Assembly (NCBI GenBank): GCA_900539265.1
Contig: UQBM01000010.1
Location: 1-64,000 of the forward strand
Origin: an uncultured Mollicutes bacterium
GTDB lineage: Bacteria; Bacillota_I; Bacilli_A; ML615J-28; CAG-313
Reading direction: 5' to 3'
Length of the DNA: 64,000 bases
The translations under genes and the position numbers were made by a program. Within the stretch, counting starts at the first letter, position 1. Each line of letters opens with the position of its first letter. The notes under the pieces were generated by a model. It searched no databases and was not told the origin of the DNA. It worked only from the letters and a program-made list of their open reading frames with translations. Below, in pieces: positions 43,507-53,787 of this stretch.

Positions 43507-44781
43507 TTATTCTTCTTCATCAATCATTTCTTGAACTTCCACTTTAATTTTTCCAACTCTCATACCCTCTACCTCAGTAATAATTACTGTAAAATTAGCA
43601 AATTCAAAGGTATCACCAACTTCTGGAAATTTTTCTAAAATATCTGTACACCAACCACCAACAGTAGTATATTCAGATTCAAAGTCACGATCATCATAGT
43701 CAACTAATTCAAAGAAATCATAAATATTCATATCACCATCAACTTCATATATATTTTCACTAAGTTCTTTATAATCAAGAACTACTTCATCGGTCTCATC
43801 AAAAATATCACCAACTAACTCTTCAACAATATCTTCAATTGTTAAAATTCCCATAAAGCCACCAAATTCATCAGCAACAATTGCTAGATGTTGGTTTGTA
43901 GCTTTAAACTTTGTTAAAATATTTGATATATGTTTAGTTTTATGAACATACATAGGTTCGGTTAACATTGATCTTAAATCAATTTGCTCACCATTTAATA
44001 TTTTTTTCATCAAATTTGTCGTATTTAAAATTCCAATAACATGATCAATGGTATCTTCATAAACAGGAACCCTAGAATAACGAAAAATCTGTTCATTTTT
44101 AAGAATATCATCTTGATTATCATCAATATCAATAGCAAACACATCAACTCGTGGAATCATTATCTCATGAGCTGTTACATCTCTAAAATCTATAGCTGAA
44201 ATGATTAATTCTGCATCTTCTTCATCAATAACACCTTCTTCTTCTAATTCTTCGGTTATGACGTTCAATTCTTCATCAATCTCGGAAACTTCAATATTTT
44301 TAGGTGTCCAAATCTTTGAAATCAATTTAACAAATTTTGTCACAAGAAAGGTTATAGGGAAAAAGATAACTCTACATATTTTAAATGGTTTAACATAAAT
44401 CAAAGTAAGTTTTAAACTGAACTTATTTGCAAAAGTCTTAGGTAGGATTTCACCAAAAATAAGTACTATGATTGTGGCAACAATAGTTGCTAATAAACTT
44501 CCCATCTCTTCACCAAGATAAGCAACTGCTACCATTGTGGCAAGAGAAGAAACCGCAATATTGACTAAATTATTACCAACAAGAATAGTTGATAAAACTT
44601 CTGAATAATTATTCACAATCTCCATTGCTTTTGTTGCTTCTTTATTACCATCACTTACTTTTTTCTTAAGTTTTATTTTATTAACACTTGAATAAGCAAT
44701 TTCACAGGAAGAGAAAAACGCTGACAATACTATTAATACTACTATTAAAATAATTATTGCAATAACAACTGGAGTTTTCAT
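43507..44781 (-). CDS. CNNM/CorC family transporter with CBS domains (full length)
   Basis: 424 aa. DUF21/CNNM membrane domain (about 1-190; SAFFSSCEIAYSSVN, LVNIAVSSLAT, FGEILPKTFA), a CBS pair (about 200-335; HEIMIPRVDVFAI, RVPVYEDTIDHVIGIL, GGFMGILTIEDIVEELVGDI) and a C-terminal CorC/HlyC domain (about 340-424; DYDDRDFESEYTTVGGW). Family members move Mg2+ or other cations out of the cell; substrate not determined here. Overlaps the upstream paralogue by TAATG. Confidence 0.92.
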   Translation of the reverse strand: MKTPVVIAIIILIVVLIVLSAFFSSCEIAYSSVNKIKLKKKVSDGNKEATKAMEIVNNYSEVLSTILVGNNLVNIAVSSLATMVAVAYLGEEMGSLLATIVATIIVLIFGEILPKTFANKFSLKLTLIYVKPFKICRVIFFPITFLVTKFVKLISKIWTPKNIEVSEIDEELNVITEELEEEGVIDEEDAELIISAIDFRDVTAHEIMIPRVDVFAIDIDDNQDDILKNEQIFRYSRVPVYEDTIDHVIGILNTTNLMKKILNGEQIDLRSMLTEPMYVHKTKHISNILTKFKATNQHLAIVADEFGGFMGILTIEDIVEELVGDIFDETDEVVLDYKELSENIYEVDGDMNIYDFFELVDYDDRDFESEYTTVGGWCTDILEKFPEVGDTFEFANFTVIITEVEGMRVGKIKVEVQEMIDEEE

Positions 44782-45839
44782 TATTTATTACCTCCTTTTA
44801 TTGCCAATTCTTTTTTAGTTTCACCAACAAGTTCTTCTAAAACATCTTCCATTGTAACAAGACCTACAAGTTCATTAGCATCATTATATACTATAGCCAT
44901 ATGATTTTTCTTATTTTTAAATATTTCAATCATTTCATTTAATGATGTAGTATCTAAAACTTTTATCACATCACTAATTGATTGTTTTAAAGCAAATTTT
45001 TTCGAATTAATTGCTAGTTTTAGAAACTTACGAATATTTAAAATTCCTATAATATTATCATAATTTTTGGCATAAACAGGAAGTCTTGAAAATTTAATAT
45101 TATCAATACTTTTTAAAATTTCATTTTTTGATAATTTATTATAATCAAGTGCGACAATTTTTTCTTTTGGGGTTAAAATACTTTTAACGGTAATATCATT
45201 AAAATCAACAGCAGCTTGAATAATATCACTTTCTTCACCATCAATTAAACCTTCTTCTTCTCCGTAAACAATGATATCCTTAAATTCGTCTTCAGTTAAA
45301 GTATTACCGTTTTCTTTAATTCTAAAAATTTTTTTAAATATCCATAAAATGAAATTAAAAATTTGCATAATTGGATAGGTTATGACATAAATAAGTGCAA
45401 AAGGATAACTTAAAATTTGAGCTAATTTATCGGCATTTGCTTTAGCAATATTTTTGGGAATAGTTTCACCAAACATAAACACTACAATCGTCATAATGAT
45501 TGTAGAAACTATTGTACCAACACCTTCATCAGATATCAAACTTAAAGCTATTAAGGTAGCAAGAGAAGATGATACAATATTAACAATATTATTTCCAATT
45601 AAAAGAGAAATAAGTGATTGATCATATCTATTTAATATTTTTAAAGTTAACTTTGCACTTTTTTTACCCTCTTCGGCTTTTACTTTCATTCTAACTCTGT
45701 TACAACAAGTGAGTGCTGTTTCAAAAGCCGAAAAGAAAGCACTACCAAGTAACAATAAAACAATTGCCCATATTAAAGACAAATGATTAGTCGTATTAGC
45801 TAAATAACTACTATACGACAAGGGGACCAGTGGATCCAT
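44781..45839 (-). CDS. CNNM/CorC family transporter with CBS domains (no C-terminal domain)
   Basis: 352 aa paralogue of the next gene: same CNNM domain (SAFFSAFETALTCCN, NIVNIVSSSLAT, FGETIPKNIAKAN) and CBS pair (KSILTPKEKIVAL, RLPVYAKNYDNIIGIL, LVGLVTMEDVLEELVGE). It ends right after the second CBS, so the CorC/HlyC domain is absent. The pair may act as a heterodimer, since these proteins are dimers; that is inference. Confidence 0.9.
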   Translation of the reverse strand: MDPLVPLSYSSYLANTTNHLSLIWAIVLLLLGSAFFSAFETALTCCNRVRMKVKAEEGKKSAKLTLKILNRYDQSLISLLIGNNIVNIVSSSLATLIALSLISDEGVGTIVSTIIMTIVVFMFGETIPKNIAKANADKLAQILSYPFALIYVITYPIMQIFNFILWIFKKIFRIKENGNTLTEDEFKDIIVYGEEEGLIDGEESDIIQAAVDFNDITVKSILTPKEKIVALDYNKLSKNEILKSIDNIKFSRLPVYAKNYDNIIGILNIRKFLKLAINSKKFALKQSISDVIKVLDTTSLNEMIEIFKNKKNHMAIVYNDANELVGLVTMEDVLEELVGETKKELAIKGGNK

Positions 45840-46046
45840 ATTTTTTCTTCAACTCCTTTTTTAATATATGCATCAATTATATCAAGAAATACAAAAATAG
45901 TCAAATATATTGTAAAAATAACACTCCATAATATTGAAATCAAATATTTATTCTTTTATTAATGCTTTAAAATAAAAAACTATGCATATATTTTTAAAAA
46001 AATGCATAATTTTAGTATAATTATTAAAAATACTTAAGAGGTTTTT
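45840..46046. promoter_or_regulatory. Divergent promoter region, CNNM / ZIP
   Basis: About 200 bp of AT-rich sequence. On the plus strand TATAAT (46016-46021) precedes the ZIP gene; two ATGCAT words at 45982 and 46002 form a symmetrical pair with 14 bp between them, a possible operator. No gene seen. Confidence 0.4.
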
Positions 46047-46895
46047 ATGTCAATATTACTAACTATTTTTATCACAACATTTATATCTGGCGTAGTTGGT
46101 ACTGGTCTTGGCGGTTTAATTGGTGCTCTTTTCAAAAAAAATTCTGAAAAAACTGTTTCTCTTTTATTGAGTTTTGCGGGAGGAGTAATGACTAGCATTG
46201 TTTGTTTTGACCTCCTCCAGAATGCTATTTATCCAACTATCGATATGGAAGTAAATATTTTTATTGTTATTGCTGGATTATTACTTGGTTATTTTATCGT
46301 ATATTTTTTAAATTATTATATTGATAAAAAAACTGAAAAAGAGGTAAATAAACCTTCTAATCATCCTAAAACTGCTGATGATTTGAATGAATTAATCCAC
46401 GCCGACCACTACCAAGTACATAAGACGAATCATGATTCGAAAAGTGCTTTGTTTACAGCAGGAATAATTATGGTTTGTGCTATTGCCCTTCACAATATTC
46501 CAGAAGGAATGACAATCGGTGCTTCTGCTTCAATTTCTAATAATGCTTTAACTGGTAGTGCTCTTGTAATGGCCGTACTAATTGGTCTACATAATATTCC
46601 AGAGGGAATGGCAATTAGTGTCCCTTTAATTAGTGGAGGAATGAGTAAAATAAAAGCTGTTTTTTTAACCGCCCTTTCTGGATTTCCTACAGTTTTAGGT
46701 GCTTTTATCGGTTATGCCATTGGTGATGTTGGTCCAATTGGCTTATCACTTTCTTTAAGTTTTGCTAGTGGTGCTATGCTTTATGTCGTCTATGGAGAAA
46801 TTATTCCCCAAGCTTTATTGATGCATCGTTCTAAAGCTCCTACTTTTGCAATTATTATGGGTTTAATTGTCGGTCTTTTAATTATTTATATTTAA
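46047..46895 (+). CDS. ZIP family divalent metal transporter
   Basis: 282 aa, about eight membrane helices. Two metal-site motifs are perfect: ALHNIPEGM and GLHNIPEGM (about residues 150 and 190). A His/Asp-rich cytosolic loop (about 105-135) lies between helices 3 and 4, as usual in the ZupT/GufA branch. Imports zinc or related metals by family; direction and metal not fixed by sequence. AAGAGG before the ATG. Confidence 0.93.
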   Translation: MSILLTIFITTFISGVVGTGLGGLIGALFKKNSEKTVSLLLSFAGGVMTSIVCFDLLQNAIYPTIDMEVNIFIVIAGLLLGYFIVYFLNYYIDKKTEKEVNKPSNHPKTADDLNELIHADHYQVHKTNHDSKSALFTAGIIMVCAIALHNIPEGMTIGASASISNNALTGSALVMAVLIGLHNIPEGMAISVPLISGGMSKIKAVFLTALSGFPTVLGAFIGYAIGDVGPIGLSLSLSFASGAMLYVVYGEIIPQALLMHRSKAPTFAIIMGLIVGLLIIYI

Positions 46896-46937
46896 AACTG
46901 TTTAATTAAAATTATACAATCTTAATTAAACAGTTTT
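46894..46937. terminator. Terminator after the ZIP gene
   Basis: AAAACTGTTTAATTAA ... TTAATTAAACAGTTTT, perfect 16-bp arms, T-run on the plus strand. Confidence 0.88.
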
Positions 46938-46956
46938 TATTTTAGAATTAAAAAAT

Positions 46957-46990
46957 AAAAAAGTATAAACAGTGACGTTTATACCTTTTT
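46957..46990 (-). terminator. Terminator after the small membrane protein gene
   Basis: AAAAAAGTATAAAC ... GTTTATACCTTTTT with a T-run on the minus strand, just downstream of the gene at 47020-47199. Confidence 0.8.
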
Positions 46991-47019
46991 CAAAAATAAA
47001 ATAGCAACTTTTATTTTTG

Positions 47020-47199
47020 CTAATTGTTACAAGAGCAGCTATCTTCTTGTAACGTTTTTTTGCATTTTTGGAGCATTTGGTCCATTGTTTCACTTACATT
47101 TTTCACAAGTTTGTCAATTTTTTGTTTGTTAGAAGCAAATAACCATACTCCTAAAACCGTCATTGCTCCAGCCGCGTACGGAACGATTGATGATTTCAT
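47020..47199 (-). CDS. Small membrane protein with Cys-rich end
   Basis: 59 aa. One hydrophobic helix at residues 4-22 (SIVPYAAGAMTVLGVWLFA), a basic amphipathic stretch and a C-terminus CKK-(x)7-CSC-NN. Start at the ATG 7 bp after GAGGTG; a GTG 9 bp upstream overlaps the ribosome site. Not recognised as a named family; size resembles small membrane peptides made in stress or sporulation. Confidence 0.6.
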   Translation of the reverse strand: MKSSIVPYAAGAMTVLGVWLFASNKQKIDKLVKNVSETMDQMLQKCKKTLQEDSCSCNN

Positions 47200-47370
47200 A
47201 TTTGTCACCTCTTTGACTAAAGTAGCATAAGTAGATTTTATCTGTCTAGTTAATAGTTCTAAACAAAGGGAATATTATATGTTCTCCTAATAACGAATCA
47301 AGATACTTTCTTTATGCAATATTATTATGAGATAGTTTTTACCAAAAATACAAAAAAATTTTTTCCAATA

Positions 47371-49725
47371 TTATGAATTAAAATTATCAAAATCACTTTC
47401 TTTTAATTCACTAAAAATGCTACCTAATTCATCTTCATCTTCTTCAATAATCCTTTTTATTGATTGATTTTTATTCATTTCATCAAAATCAGAATTTATA
47501 TATTCAATCAATTTATTCTTTAAAATAGTTTTACGATTATTTTCAATTTTTCTAATTCCTTGTTGCATTATTTGGACATCACCAATTAAGATTAAAATCT
47601 TTTTTGCTCTTGTTATAGCTGTATAAATTAACTTACGCTTCAACATAACAAAATGTTTAGAAGAAATTGGCATAATGACAATATCAAATTCACCACCTTG
47701 AGCTTTATGAACACTTATTGCATATGCTAAACTAAGATCCTCAAGTTCTTCTATTGAATATTCAATAATGTTTTGATCAAAAGCAATTCTTAATCCAATA
47801 ATTTTTAAATCTTTATAAATGAAAGAATGAATATAACCAACATCACCATTCATAATACCTTTTTCGGCTCGATTTACTAATTGAATTACTTTATCATTTT
47901 CACGAAAAACTTGTCCATAATGTTTTATTTGTTCATTTTCATCTTTTAATGGATTGACAAGGTCTTGAATCTTAGAATTAATTTCATTAATTCCACAGTC
48001 TCCTTTGTACATAGGAATAAGAATTTGTAAATCTTTCTTAATATCATATCCTCTTGAAATATATCGTGAAGTTGCATCTACTAAAATTGATGATAAATGA
48101 GAATTATCAGTAGCAATGAAAACCCGATCATTTAATTTATCCAAAATATTTTCTGGTAAAATTCCTTCATTAATGTTATGAGCAAGTTTAATAATACTAG
48201 AATTTTCTGCTTGACGATGAATTTTAGTAAGTCTAATCGTTTTAATCTCTCTTGAATCAATCAAATCTTTTAACACTTGTCCAGGACCAACACTAGGTAA
48301 TTGATCAACATCACCAACAATAATAATTCTAGCATCATCTTGCATAGAAGTAATAAGTCTTGATGCTAGAGGTAAATCCATCATTGAGGCTTCATCAACA
48401 ATAATTAACTTTGCAGCAGTTTTATTATATTTTGAATAAGTAAAACTATTACCTCCCATATAACCTAAATATTTATGAATGGTCATTGATGGCAATTGCG
48501 TCGATTCTTTAAGTCGTTTAGCTGCTTTTCCAGTTGGTGCAAGTAATGCAATGTAATCGGCTACTGTCGTGTTATCCTTATTCAGTTTTAGATACATTTC
48601 AATAATAGCTTTAACAATTGTTGTTTTACCAGTACCTGGACCTCCCGTAATAATTATAATAGGTTCAGTAAAAGCACTTAAAATTGCATTTTCTTGTTCT
48701 TTACTAAATTCAAGATGTGAATGATTTTTAATTTTATAATAATTCTTATAAATATCACTTTCATCATATTTTATCATTTTTTGATGAAGATCTCTTTTTC
48801 CTTTTAAAATTTTTGATAATTCTACAGCCAATTCTAATTCCTGAATATACATTTTATAATCAAAAATATTTTTATTTATGTCTATATAAATTTTCTTATT
48901 CGAAGAAAGAATTTCTAAAACTTTATCATATACATCCACATCAATATCTTGTCCTAAATATTTAATTGTATAATCGTATAAATCAATTTTAGCAATATAA
49001 CTATTCCCAACACTATATAAAGATTCTTGCAAAACATATGTTATTAATGCTTTTAATCTAACAATGCTATTTTCTTTAATACCAATTTTTAAAGCAAAAG
49101 CATCATTTTTCTTGAACCCAAATCGTTCAATTTTTTCCATCAAAATATATGGATTCTCTAACACCATCTCTTTTGCCATATCGCCAAAAATGGAAATTAT
49201 TTTATGAGCCATATCCATTGAAATACCATTATCTAAAAAAAAGACCACTGTTTCTTGATTAATTTGATCACTTATAATACCTGTTTTAATAACTGTTTTT
49301 TGTTTATCTGTTAAATTAACTTTATTTAAAACATTTTCATTTTCCTTAATAAGGGTTAAACAATTTAGTCCTAGTTTCTCAACAATTGTTTTAGCAATTT
49401 TAGGACCAATTCCTGGAAACATATCACTAGATAAATAACTAATAATCCCTTGTTCAGTTTTAATAGCCTTTCTTTCAAAGCGATTAAATTTAAATTGTAA
49501 TCCATAATTACGGTCTTTGACAAAGTCACCATCAAAAGTATATTCTTCCATTTCATGAGGTTCACGATCAAAATAACCTACTAATGCAATAGTATTACCA
49601 ACAATTTTGCTCTTTTTCATCGCAATTGTTTTATCTTTATAATCAAGTTCTAAAATTACTACTGTATACCCATTTTCAGGATTATAATAATTTATTCTTG
49701 TTATTATACCACTAATACTTTCCAA
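47371..49725 (-). CDS. recD2: RecD2-type 5'-3' DNA helicase
   Basis: 784 aa. Long N-terminal domain with OB-like start (GIITRINYYNPENGYTVV) and helix-hairpin-helix (FPGIGPKIAKTIVEKLG), then SF1B helicase motifs: GGPGTGKTT, LLAPTGKAAKRL, IVDEASMMD, IVGDVDQLPSVGPG, and SVHKAQGGEFD plus YTAITRAK near the end. RecD2 is the RecD homologue of bacteria that lack RecBC and acts in repair. Follows mnmA with a short gap, as in other Bacilli. Confidence 0.95.
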   Translation of the reverse strand: MESISGIITRINYYNPENGYTVVILELDYKDKTIAMKKSKIVGNTIALVGYFDREPHEMEEYTFDGDFVKDRNYGLQFKFNRFERKAIKTEQGIISYLSSDMFPGIGPKIAKTIVEKLGLNCLTLIKENENVLNKVNLTDKQKTVIKTGIISDQINQETVVFFLDNGISMDMAHKIISIFGDMAKEMVLENPYILMEKIERFGFKKNDAFALKIGIKENSIVRLKALITYVLQESLYSVGNSYIAKIDLYDYTIKYLGQDIDVDVYDKVLEILSSNKKIYIDINKNIFDYKMYIQELELAVELSKILKGKRDLHQKMIKYDESDIYKNYYKIKNHSHLEFSKEQENAILSAFTEPIIIITGGPGTGKTTIVKAIIEMYLKLNKDNTTVADYIALLAPTGKAAKRLKESTQLPSMTIHKYLGYMGGNSFTYSKYNKTAAKLIIVDEASMMDLPLASRLITSMQDDARIIIVGDVDQLPSVGPGQVLKDLIDSREIKTIRLTKIHRQAENSSIIKLAHNINEGILPENILDKLNDRVFIATDNSHLSSILVDATSRYISRGYDIKKDLQILIPMYKGDCGINEINSKIQDLVNPLKDENEQIKHYGQVFRENDKVIQLVNRAEKGIMNGDVGYIHSFIYKDLKIIGLRIAFDQNIIEYSIEELEDLSLAYAISVHKAQGGEFDIVIMPISSKHFVMLKRKLIYTAITRAKKILILIGDVQIMQQGIRKIENNRKTILKNKLIEYINSDFDEMNKNQSIKRIIEEDEDELGSIFSELKESDFDNFNS

Positions 49726-49758
49726 TCTGTAACCTCCTTCTATACTATAAATTATAAT

Positions 49759-49798
49759 AAACGTGTTTAATCAACTATTAAGTAAATTAAGCACGTTT
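49759..49798. terminator. Inverted repeat between mnmA and recD2
   Basis: AAACGTGTTTAAT ... ATTAAGCACGTTT, 13-nt arms with one mismatch. On the minus strand it follows the mnmA stop by 6 bp and may end or attenuate that transcript before recD2; the U-run is short. Confidence 0.55.
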
Positions 49799-49803
49799 GT
49801 TTT

Positions 49804-50934
49804 TTAATATTTCCTTAAAACATTATCCATATAGACTTTATCAATTGTTCCGCCTCCAAGGCAGTATTCACCATCATAAAAAACGCAAGCTTGACCGGGA
49901 GTAATAGCTTTAACAGGCCTATTACATTTAACCTCTAAAGTATTTTGATCAATCCATGATACCATTATTTCTTCATCTGGTTGGCGATATCTAAATTTTG
50001 CTGTCATTTTTTGATTATTACTAAAAGTTCCGTTAATTATATTAACATCAGTTACAATAACTCGGTTAGCATATAAAAGTTCCGTATCCTTACCTTGTCC
50101 AACAATTAACTGATTTTTAATTGTATCTTTTCCACATACAAACCAAGCCTCACCAGGGCCACCGATATGAAGACCTCTTCTTTGACCAATTGTATAATAC
50201 ATTACCCCATCGTGATGACCAACAATCTTGCCATCGGTTGATATAATTTCACCAGGAGTAGCAGGAATATAATTCATTAAAAATTCTTTAAAATTTCTTT
50301 CTCCAATAAAACATACACCTGTAGAATCTTTTTTGTCAGCAACCACCAATTGATATTTTCTTGCAAGTTCTCTAACTGATGGCTTCAACATATCTCCTAT
50401 AGGAAATAATGCTTTAGCAAGTTGTTTAGAACTAAGCTGTGATAAGAAGTATGTTTGATCTTTATTTTCATCAATTCCTCTTAATAAATAGTGTTTATCA
50501 CCATCATGAATAACTCTAGCATAATGTCCCATTGCAATATAATCTGCTCCAAGTTCAATAGCTTTATCTAAAAAAGTTTTAAATTTTATCTCTTTATTAC
50601 ATAAAATATCTGGATTAGGTGTCCTATTTTTTTTATATTCTGATAAGAAAAAACTAAAAACAGAATCCCAATATTCTTCAATAAAATCAACGCGGTGAAG
50701 TTTAATTCCTAATTGATGAGCTACTTTTTTAGCATCTTGATAATCTCTTTCTTGAGGACATACTTCATCCATTAAATCGAGATTCCCAAGAACATCATTA
50801 TTAATAGCTGAATCCCAATTGCGCATATACATAGCTTCTACGTCATATCCTTCTTCTTTTAATTTAATTAAAGCAACACTACTATCTACTCCCCCAGATA
50901 AACCAACAATAACCTTTATTTTTTTATTTTTCAC
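49804..50934 (-). CDS. mnmA: tRNA-specific 2-thiouridylase MnmA
   Basis: 376 aa. It thiolates the wobble U34 of tRNA-Lys, -Glu and -Gln. PP-loop GLSGGVDSSVAL (12-23), catalytic Cys in PDILCNKEIKF and partner Cys in TGVCFIGERNF, then the C-terminal beta-barrel. GTG start that overlaps the uvrB stop (TAGTG), so translation is probably coupled. Confidence 0.97.
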   Translation of the reverse strand: MKNKKIKVIVGLSGGVDSSVALIKLKEEGYDVEAMYMRNWDSAINNDVLGNLDLMDEVCPQERDYQDAKKVAHQLGIKLHRVDFIEEYWDSVFSFFLSEYKKNRTPNPDILCNKEIKFKTFLDKAIELGADYIAMGHYARVIHDGDKHYLLRGIDENKDQTYFLSQLSSKQLAKALFPIGDMLKPSVRELARKYQLVVADKKDSTGVCFIGERNFKEFLMNYIPATPGEIISTDGKIVGHHDGVMYYTIGQRRGLHIGGPGEAWFVCGKDTIKNQLIVGQGKDTELLYANRVIVTDVNIINGTFSNNQKMTAKFRYRQPDEEIMVSWIDQNTLEVKCNRPVKAITPGQACVFYDGEYCLGGGTIDKVYMDNVLRKY

Positions 50935-52919
50935 TATTTTTCACCTGCTTTTAATTCAAAAATAATATCCCTAATACTCATAGCTTCCTCAAAATTAAGT
51001 TTGCTTGCAGCATCCTTCATTTGTTTTTCAAGAGTTGTAATAATATTTTTTTGTTCAATTTTGGATGCCTTTTTAAAGGTTTCAACACTAATTATTTCAT
51101 TGATATTTTCATTGACATTATCCGATTCAATGGATAAACTTTCACCAATTTCCTTTTTAATTGTTGTTGGTATAATATGATGAAGGCGGTTATATTCTTC
51201 TTGAATATGTCTTCTTCGGTTAGTTTCATCAATCGCTTTTTGCATCGATTCGGTAATACTATCAGCATACATTATAACGCGTCCATCTTTATTACGAGCT
51301 GCTCTACCAATGGTTTGAATAAGTGACCTCTCACTTCTCAAAAAGCCTTCTTTGTCAGCATCTAAAATACATATCAAACTAACCTCAGGTATATCTAATC
51401 CCTCTCTTAAAAGATTAATACCAACTAATACATCATAAATTCCTTGCCGAAGTTTTCGAATAATTTCTAATCTTTCTAAAGCCTTAATTTCTGAATGTAA
51501 GTAGGCAACTTTAATACCATTATCTTTTAAATAAGCAGTTAAATCCTCGCTCATTTTAATTGTTAAAGTTGTAATTAAGGTTCTTTCATGTTTGTTAATC
51601 TGTTTTTTAAGATCAGACATTATATAATCAATTTGATTTTTGGTCCTTCTTACTTCAATTAAAGGATCAAGCAGACCAGTTGGCCTAATAATTTGTTCAA
51701 CGATTTCGTAACTACGTTTAAGTTCATAATCACCTGGAGTCGCTGAAACATATATAACTTGTTTAATTTTTTGTTCAAATTCTTCAAAATTTAATGGCCT
51801 ATTATCAAGAGCCGATGGTAATCTAAAACCATAATCCACAAGAGTCTGTTTACGACTACGGTCACCATTAAACATCCCTCTAACCTGTGGAATCGTGACA
51901 TGTGACTCATCAATGACCATCAAATAATCATCACCAAAAAAGTCAAGTAAAACAGATGGAGTTTCACCTGCTTCTCTTAAACTTAAATGCCTAGAATAAT
52001 TTTCAACTCCACTACAACTTCCAATTTCTTTTAACATTTCAATATCATATCTTGTTCTTTGTTCAATTCGTTCGGCTTCTAATAATTGTCCTCGCTCATT
52101 AAAATATTGAATCCGTTCTTGTAATTCTTCCTCAATTCTTCTAATAGCTTCTTCTTTTTTAGCATCATTTAAAACGAAATGAGTTGCAGGAAAAATCGAA
52201 ACAACATCTGTCAATTTAGTTACTTTACCAGTTGTAGTATCAAAATACGCAATACGTTCAATTTCATCATCAAAAAAGGTTACACGAATGCCATTATTAC
52301 TTTCACTAGTAGGTAAGATATCTACATTATCACCCTTGACCCGAAAAGTTCCTCGTTCAAAATTAATATTATTTCTAACAAATTGCATTGATACTAATTT
52401 TTCTAAAAGGATATCTCTTTTAAAATGCTCAGCTTTTCTCAATACTAACATTGAATTTTCATAATCTTCTGGATCTCCAATTCCATAAATACAAGAGACA
52501 GAGGCCACAATAATAGTATCTCTTCGCTCTAAAATACTTTGGGTTGCCGAATGACGCATCTGATCTATTTCATCATTAATACTAGAATCTTTTTCAATAT
52601 ACATATCTTTACTTGGAACATAAGCCTCAGGTTGATAGTAATCATAATATGAAATAAAATATTCCACACGATTTTCTGGAAATAAACTTTTAAGTTCTGC
52701 ATAAAGTTGTCCTGCTAAAGTTTTATTGTGAGCAAGTACAATTGTTGGTTTATTAACATTGGCTATAACATTTGCAATAGTAAAAGTTTTTCCCGTTCCA
52801 GTTGCGCCAAGCAGCGTTTGTTCACTAATGCCAAGTTCAATATTTTGTGTTAAATGTTTGATTGCCTCAATTTGATCACCCATAGGTTGATATGGAGCAA
52901 CAAGTTTAAACTTATTCAT
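50934..52919 (-). CDS. uvrB: Excinuclease ABC subunit B
   Basis: 661 aa nucleotide-excision-repair helicase-like damage verifier. Walker A LLGATGTGKTFT, beta-hairpin YYDYYQPEAYVP, IDESHVTIPQ, SATPGDYE, GINLLREGLDIPEVSL and QTIGRAARN are all present; the C-terminal UVR domain is KLNFEEAMSIRDIIFELK. No uvrA or uvrC in the window. Confidence 0.98.
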   Translation of the reverse strand: MNKFKLVAPYQPMGDQIEAIKHLTQNIELGISEQTLLGATGTGKTFTIANVIANVNKPTIVLAHNKTLAGQLYAELKSLFPENRVEYFISYYDYYQPEAYVPSKDMYIEKDSSINDEIDQMRHSATQSILERRDTIIVASVSCIYGIGDPEDYENSMLVLRKAEHFKRDILLEKLVSMQFVRNNINFERGTFRVKGDNVDILPTSESNNGIRVTFFDDEIERIAYFDTTTGKVTKLTDVVSIFPATHFVLNDAKKEEAIRRIEEELQERIQYFNERGQLLEAERIEQRTRYDIEMLKEIGSCSGVENYSRHLSLREAGETPSVLLDFFGDDYLMVIDESHVTIPQVRGMFNGDRSRKQTLVDYGFRLPSALDNRPLNFEEFEQKIKQVIYVSATPGDYELKRSYEIVEQIIRPTGLLDPLIEVRRTKNQIDYIMSDLKKQINKHERTLITTLTIKMSEDLTAYLKDNGIKVAYLHSEIKALERLEIIRKLRQGIYDVLVGINLLREGLDIPEVSLICILDADKEGFLRSERSLIQTIGRAARNKDGRVIMYADSITESMQKAIDETNRRRHIQEEYNRLHHIIPTTIKKEIGESLSIESDNVNENINEIISVETFKKASKIEQKNIITTLEKQMKDAASKLNFEEAMSIRDIIFELKAGEK

Positions 52920-52920
52920 T

Positions 52921-53778
52921 TTACTTTCTCATATAAACAACATTTTTAGGATTTTTTAAATCGTATAAAATGTTGATATATTGCTCTTGGGTTTCAGTAT
53001 ACATAAATGAATTCAAATTGGCTTTAATGAGCTCACCTTTATTATTATAAAACTCAATTTCAATTAAAGATTCTTTATTACCTTTAGCATCTTTATTACG
53101 ACCAAATTTAAATGTTTTTACCTCTGCCATGCATTTAGCACCATATAATTTTAAATAATTTTGATTTTCCTCTTTAGAAGCAGTCGTTAATCTTTCAATT
53201 AAATAAGGAATCGTTGTAATATACATAAAAAGTGGTAACATATATACAAGAATTGATGAAAAACTTGCACAATTAAATAAATTTTCAGGATTAGTATTCG
53301 TTGAATTAAAAATATTAAAGCCACCAGATTTGATAATTAAAGTTGTAAACCAACCAGTCATAAAAATACCAACAATAGCTAAAAAAGCATCTGTAACAAG
53401 TGGTGCTGATTTTATTTTAATTTTGTTACCCTCTAAATAAGTAGGAAAACAAGTAACTCTTTTCAAATCATCAACTTTAGGGTAATAAATTTCTAATTCT
53501 TGGTCAACATAATATTGATCATTGAAAGATTTTTCTGTAAATTCAAAGTAATCAACAAATTTAACAAAATTAGTAGGAGATAGATACTCCACTTTAACAT
53601 ATACACGTTTTTTTTCATGAATTATTTCCACAACTTTAGCATTAACCTTATTGTAGTCTTCTTTCATACTATTATTTACTTTAATTGCTCGAATTAAATT
53701 AATAATAAAGCATACAATGTAGCCAAACATAAAAGCCACAATACAAATATAATAAATTATACTTAATACAACATTCAT
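52921..53778 (-). CDS. Membrane protein, DUF3592-like, unknown function
   Basis: 285 aa. Hydrophobic segments at about residues 5-28, 128-150 and 170-192. The two soluble parts (about 40-110 and 215-280) look alike: each starts with a strand KVNAKVVEI / GAKCMAEVKTF, then VYVKVEYLSP / LIEIEFYN, and a YYVDQELEIYY / EQYINILYD segment before a Pro, as in DUF3592-type repeats. Role unknown. One base separates it from uvrB, so it is co-transcribed with repair and tRNA genes. Confidence 0.7.
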   Translation of the reverse strand: MNVVLSIIYYICIVAFMFGYIVCFIINLIRAIKVNNSMKEDYNKVNAKVVEIIHEKKRVYVKVEYLSPTNFVKFVDYFEFTEKSFNDQYYVDQELEIYYPKVDDLKRVTCFPTYLEGNKIKIKSAPLVTDAFLAIVGIFMTGWFTTLIIKSGGFNIFNSTNTNPENLFNCASFSSILVYMLPLFMYITTIPYLIERLTTASKEENQNYLKLYGAKCMAEVKTFKFGRNKDAKGNKESLIEIEFYNNKGELIKANLNSFMYTETQEQYINILYDLKNPKNVVYMRK

Positions 53779-53787
53779 AACAACCTC

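Noticed and set aside
43279..43638. 119-codon plus-strand frame across the GH18 and CNNM gene ends
   Set aside because: It runs antisense through two supported genes and a terminator and looks like a low-complexity Phe/Leu translation.
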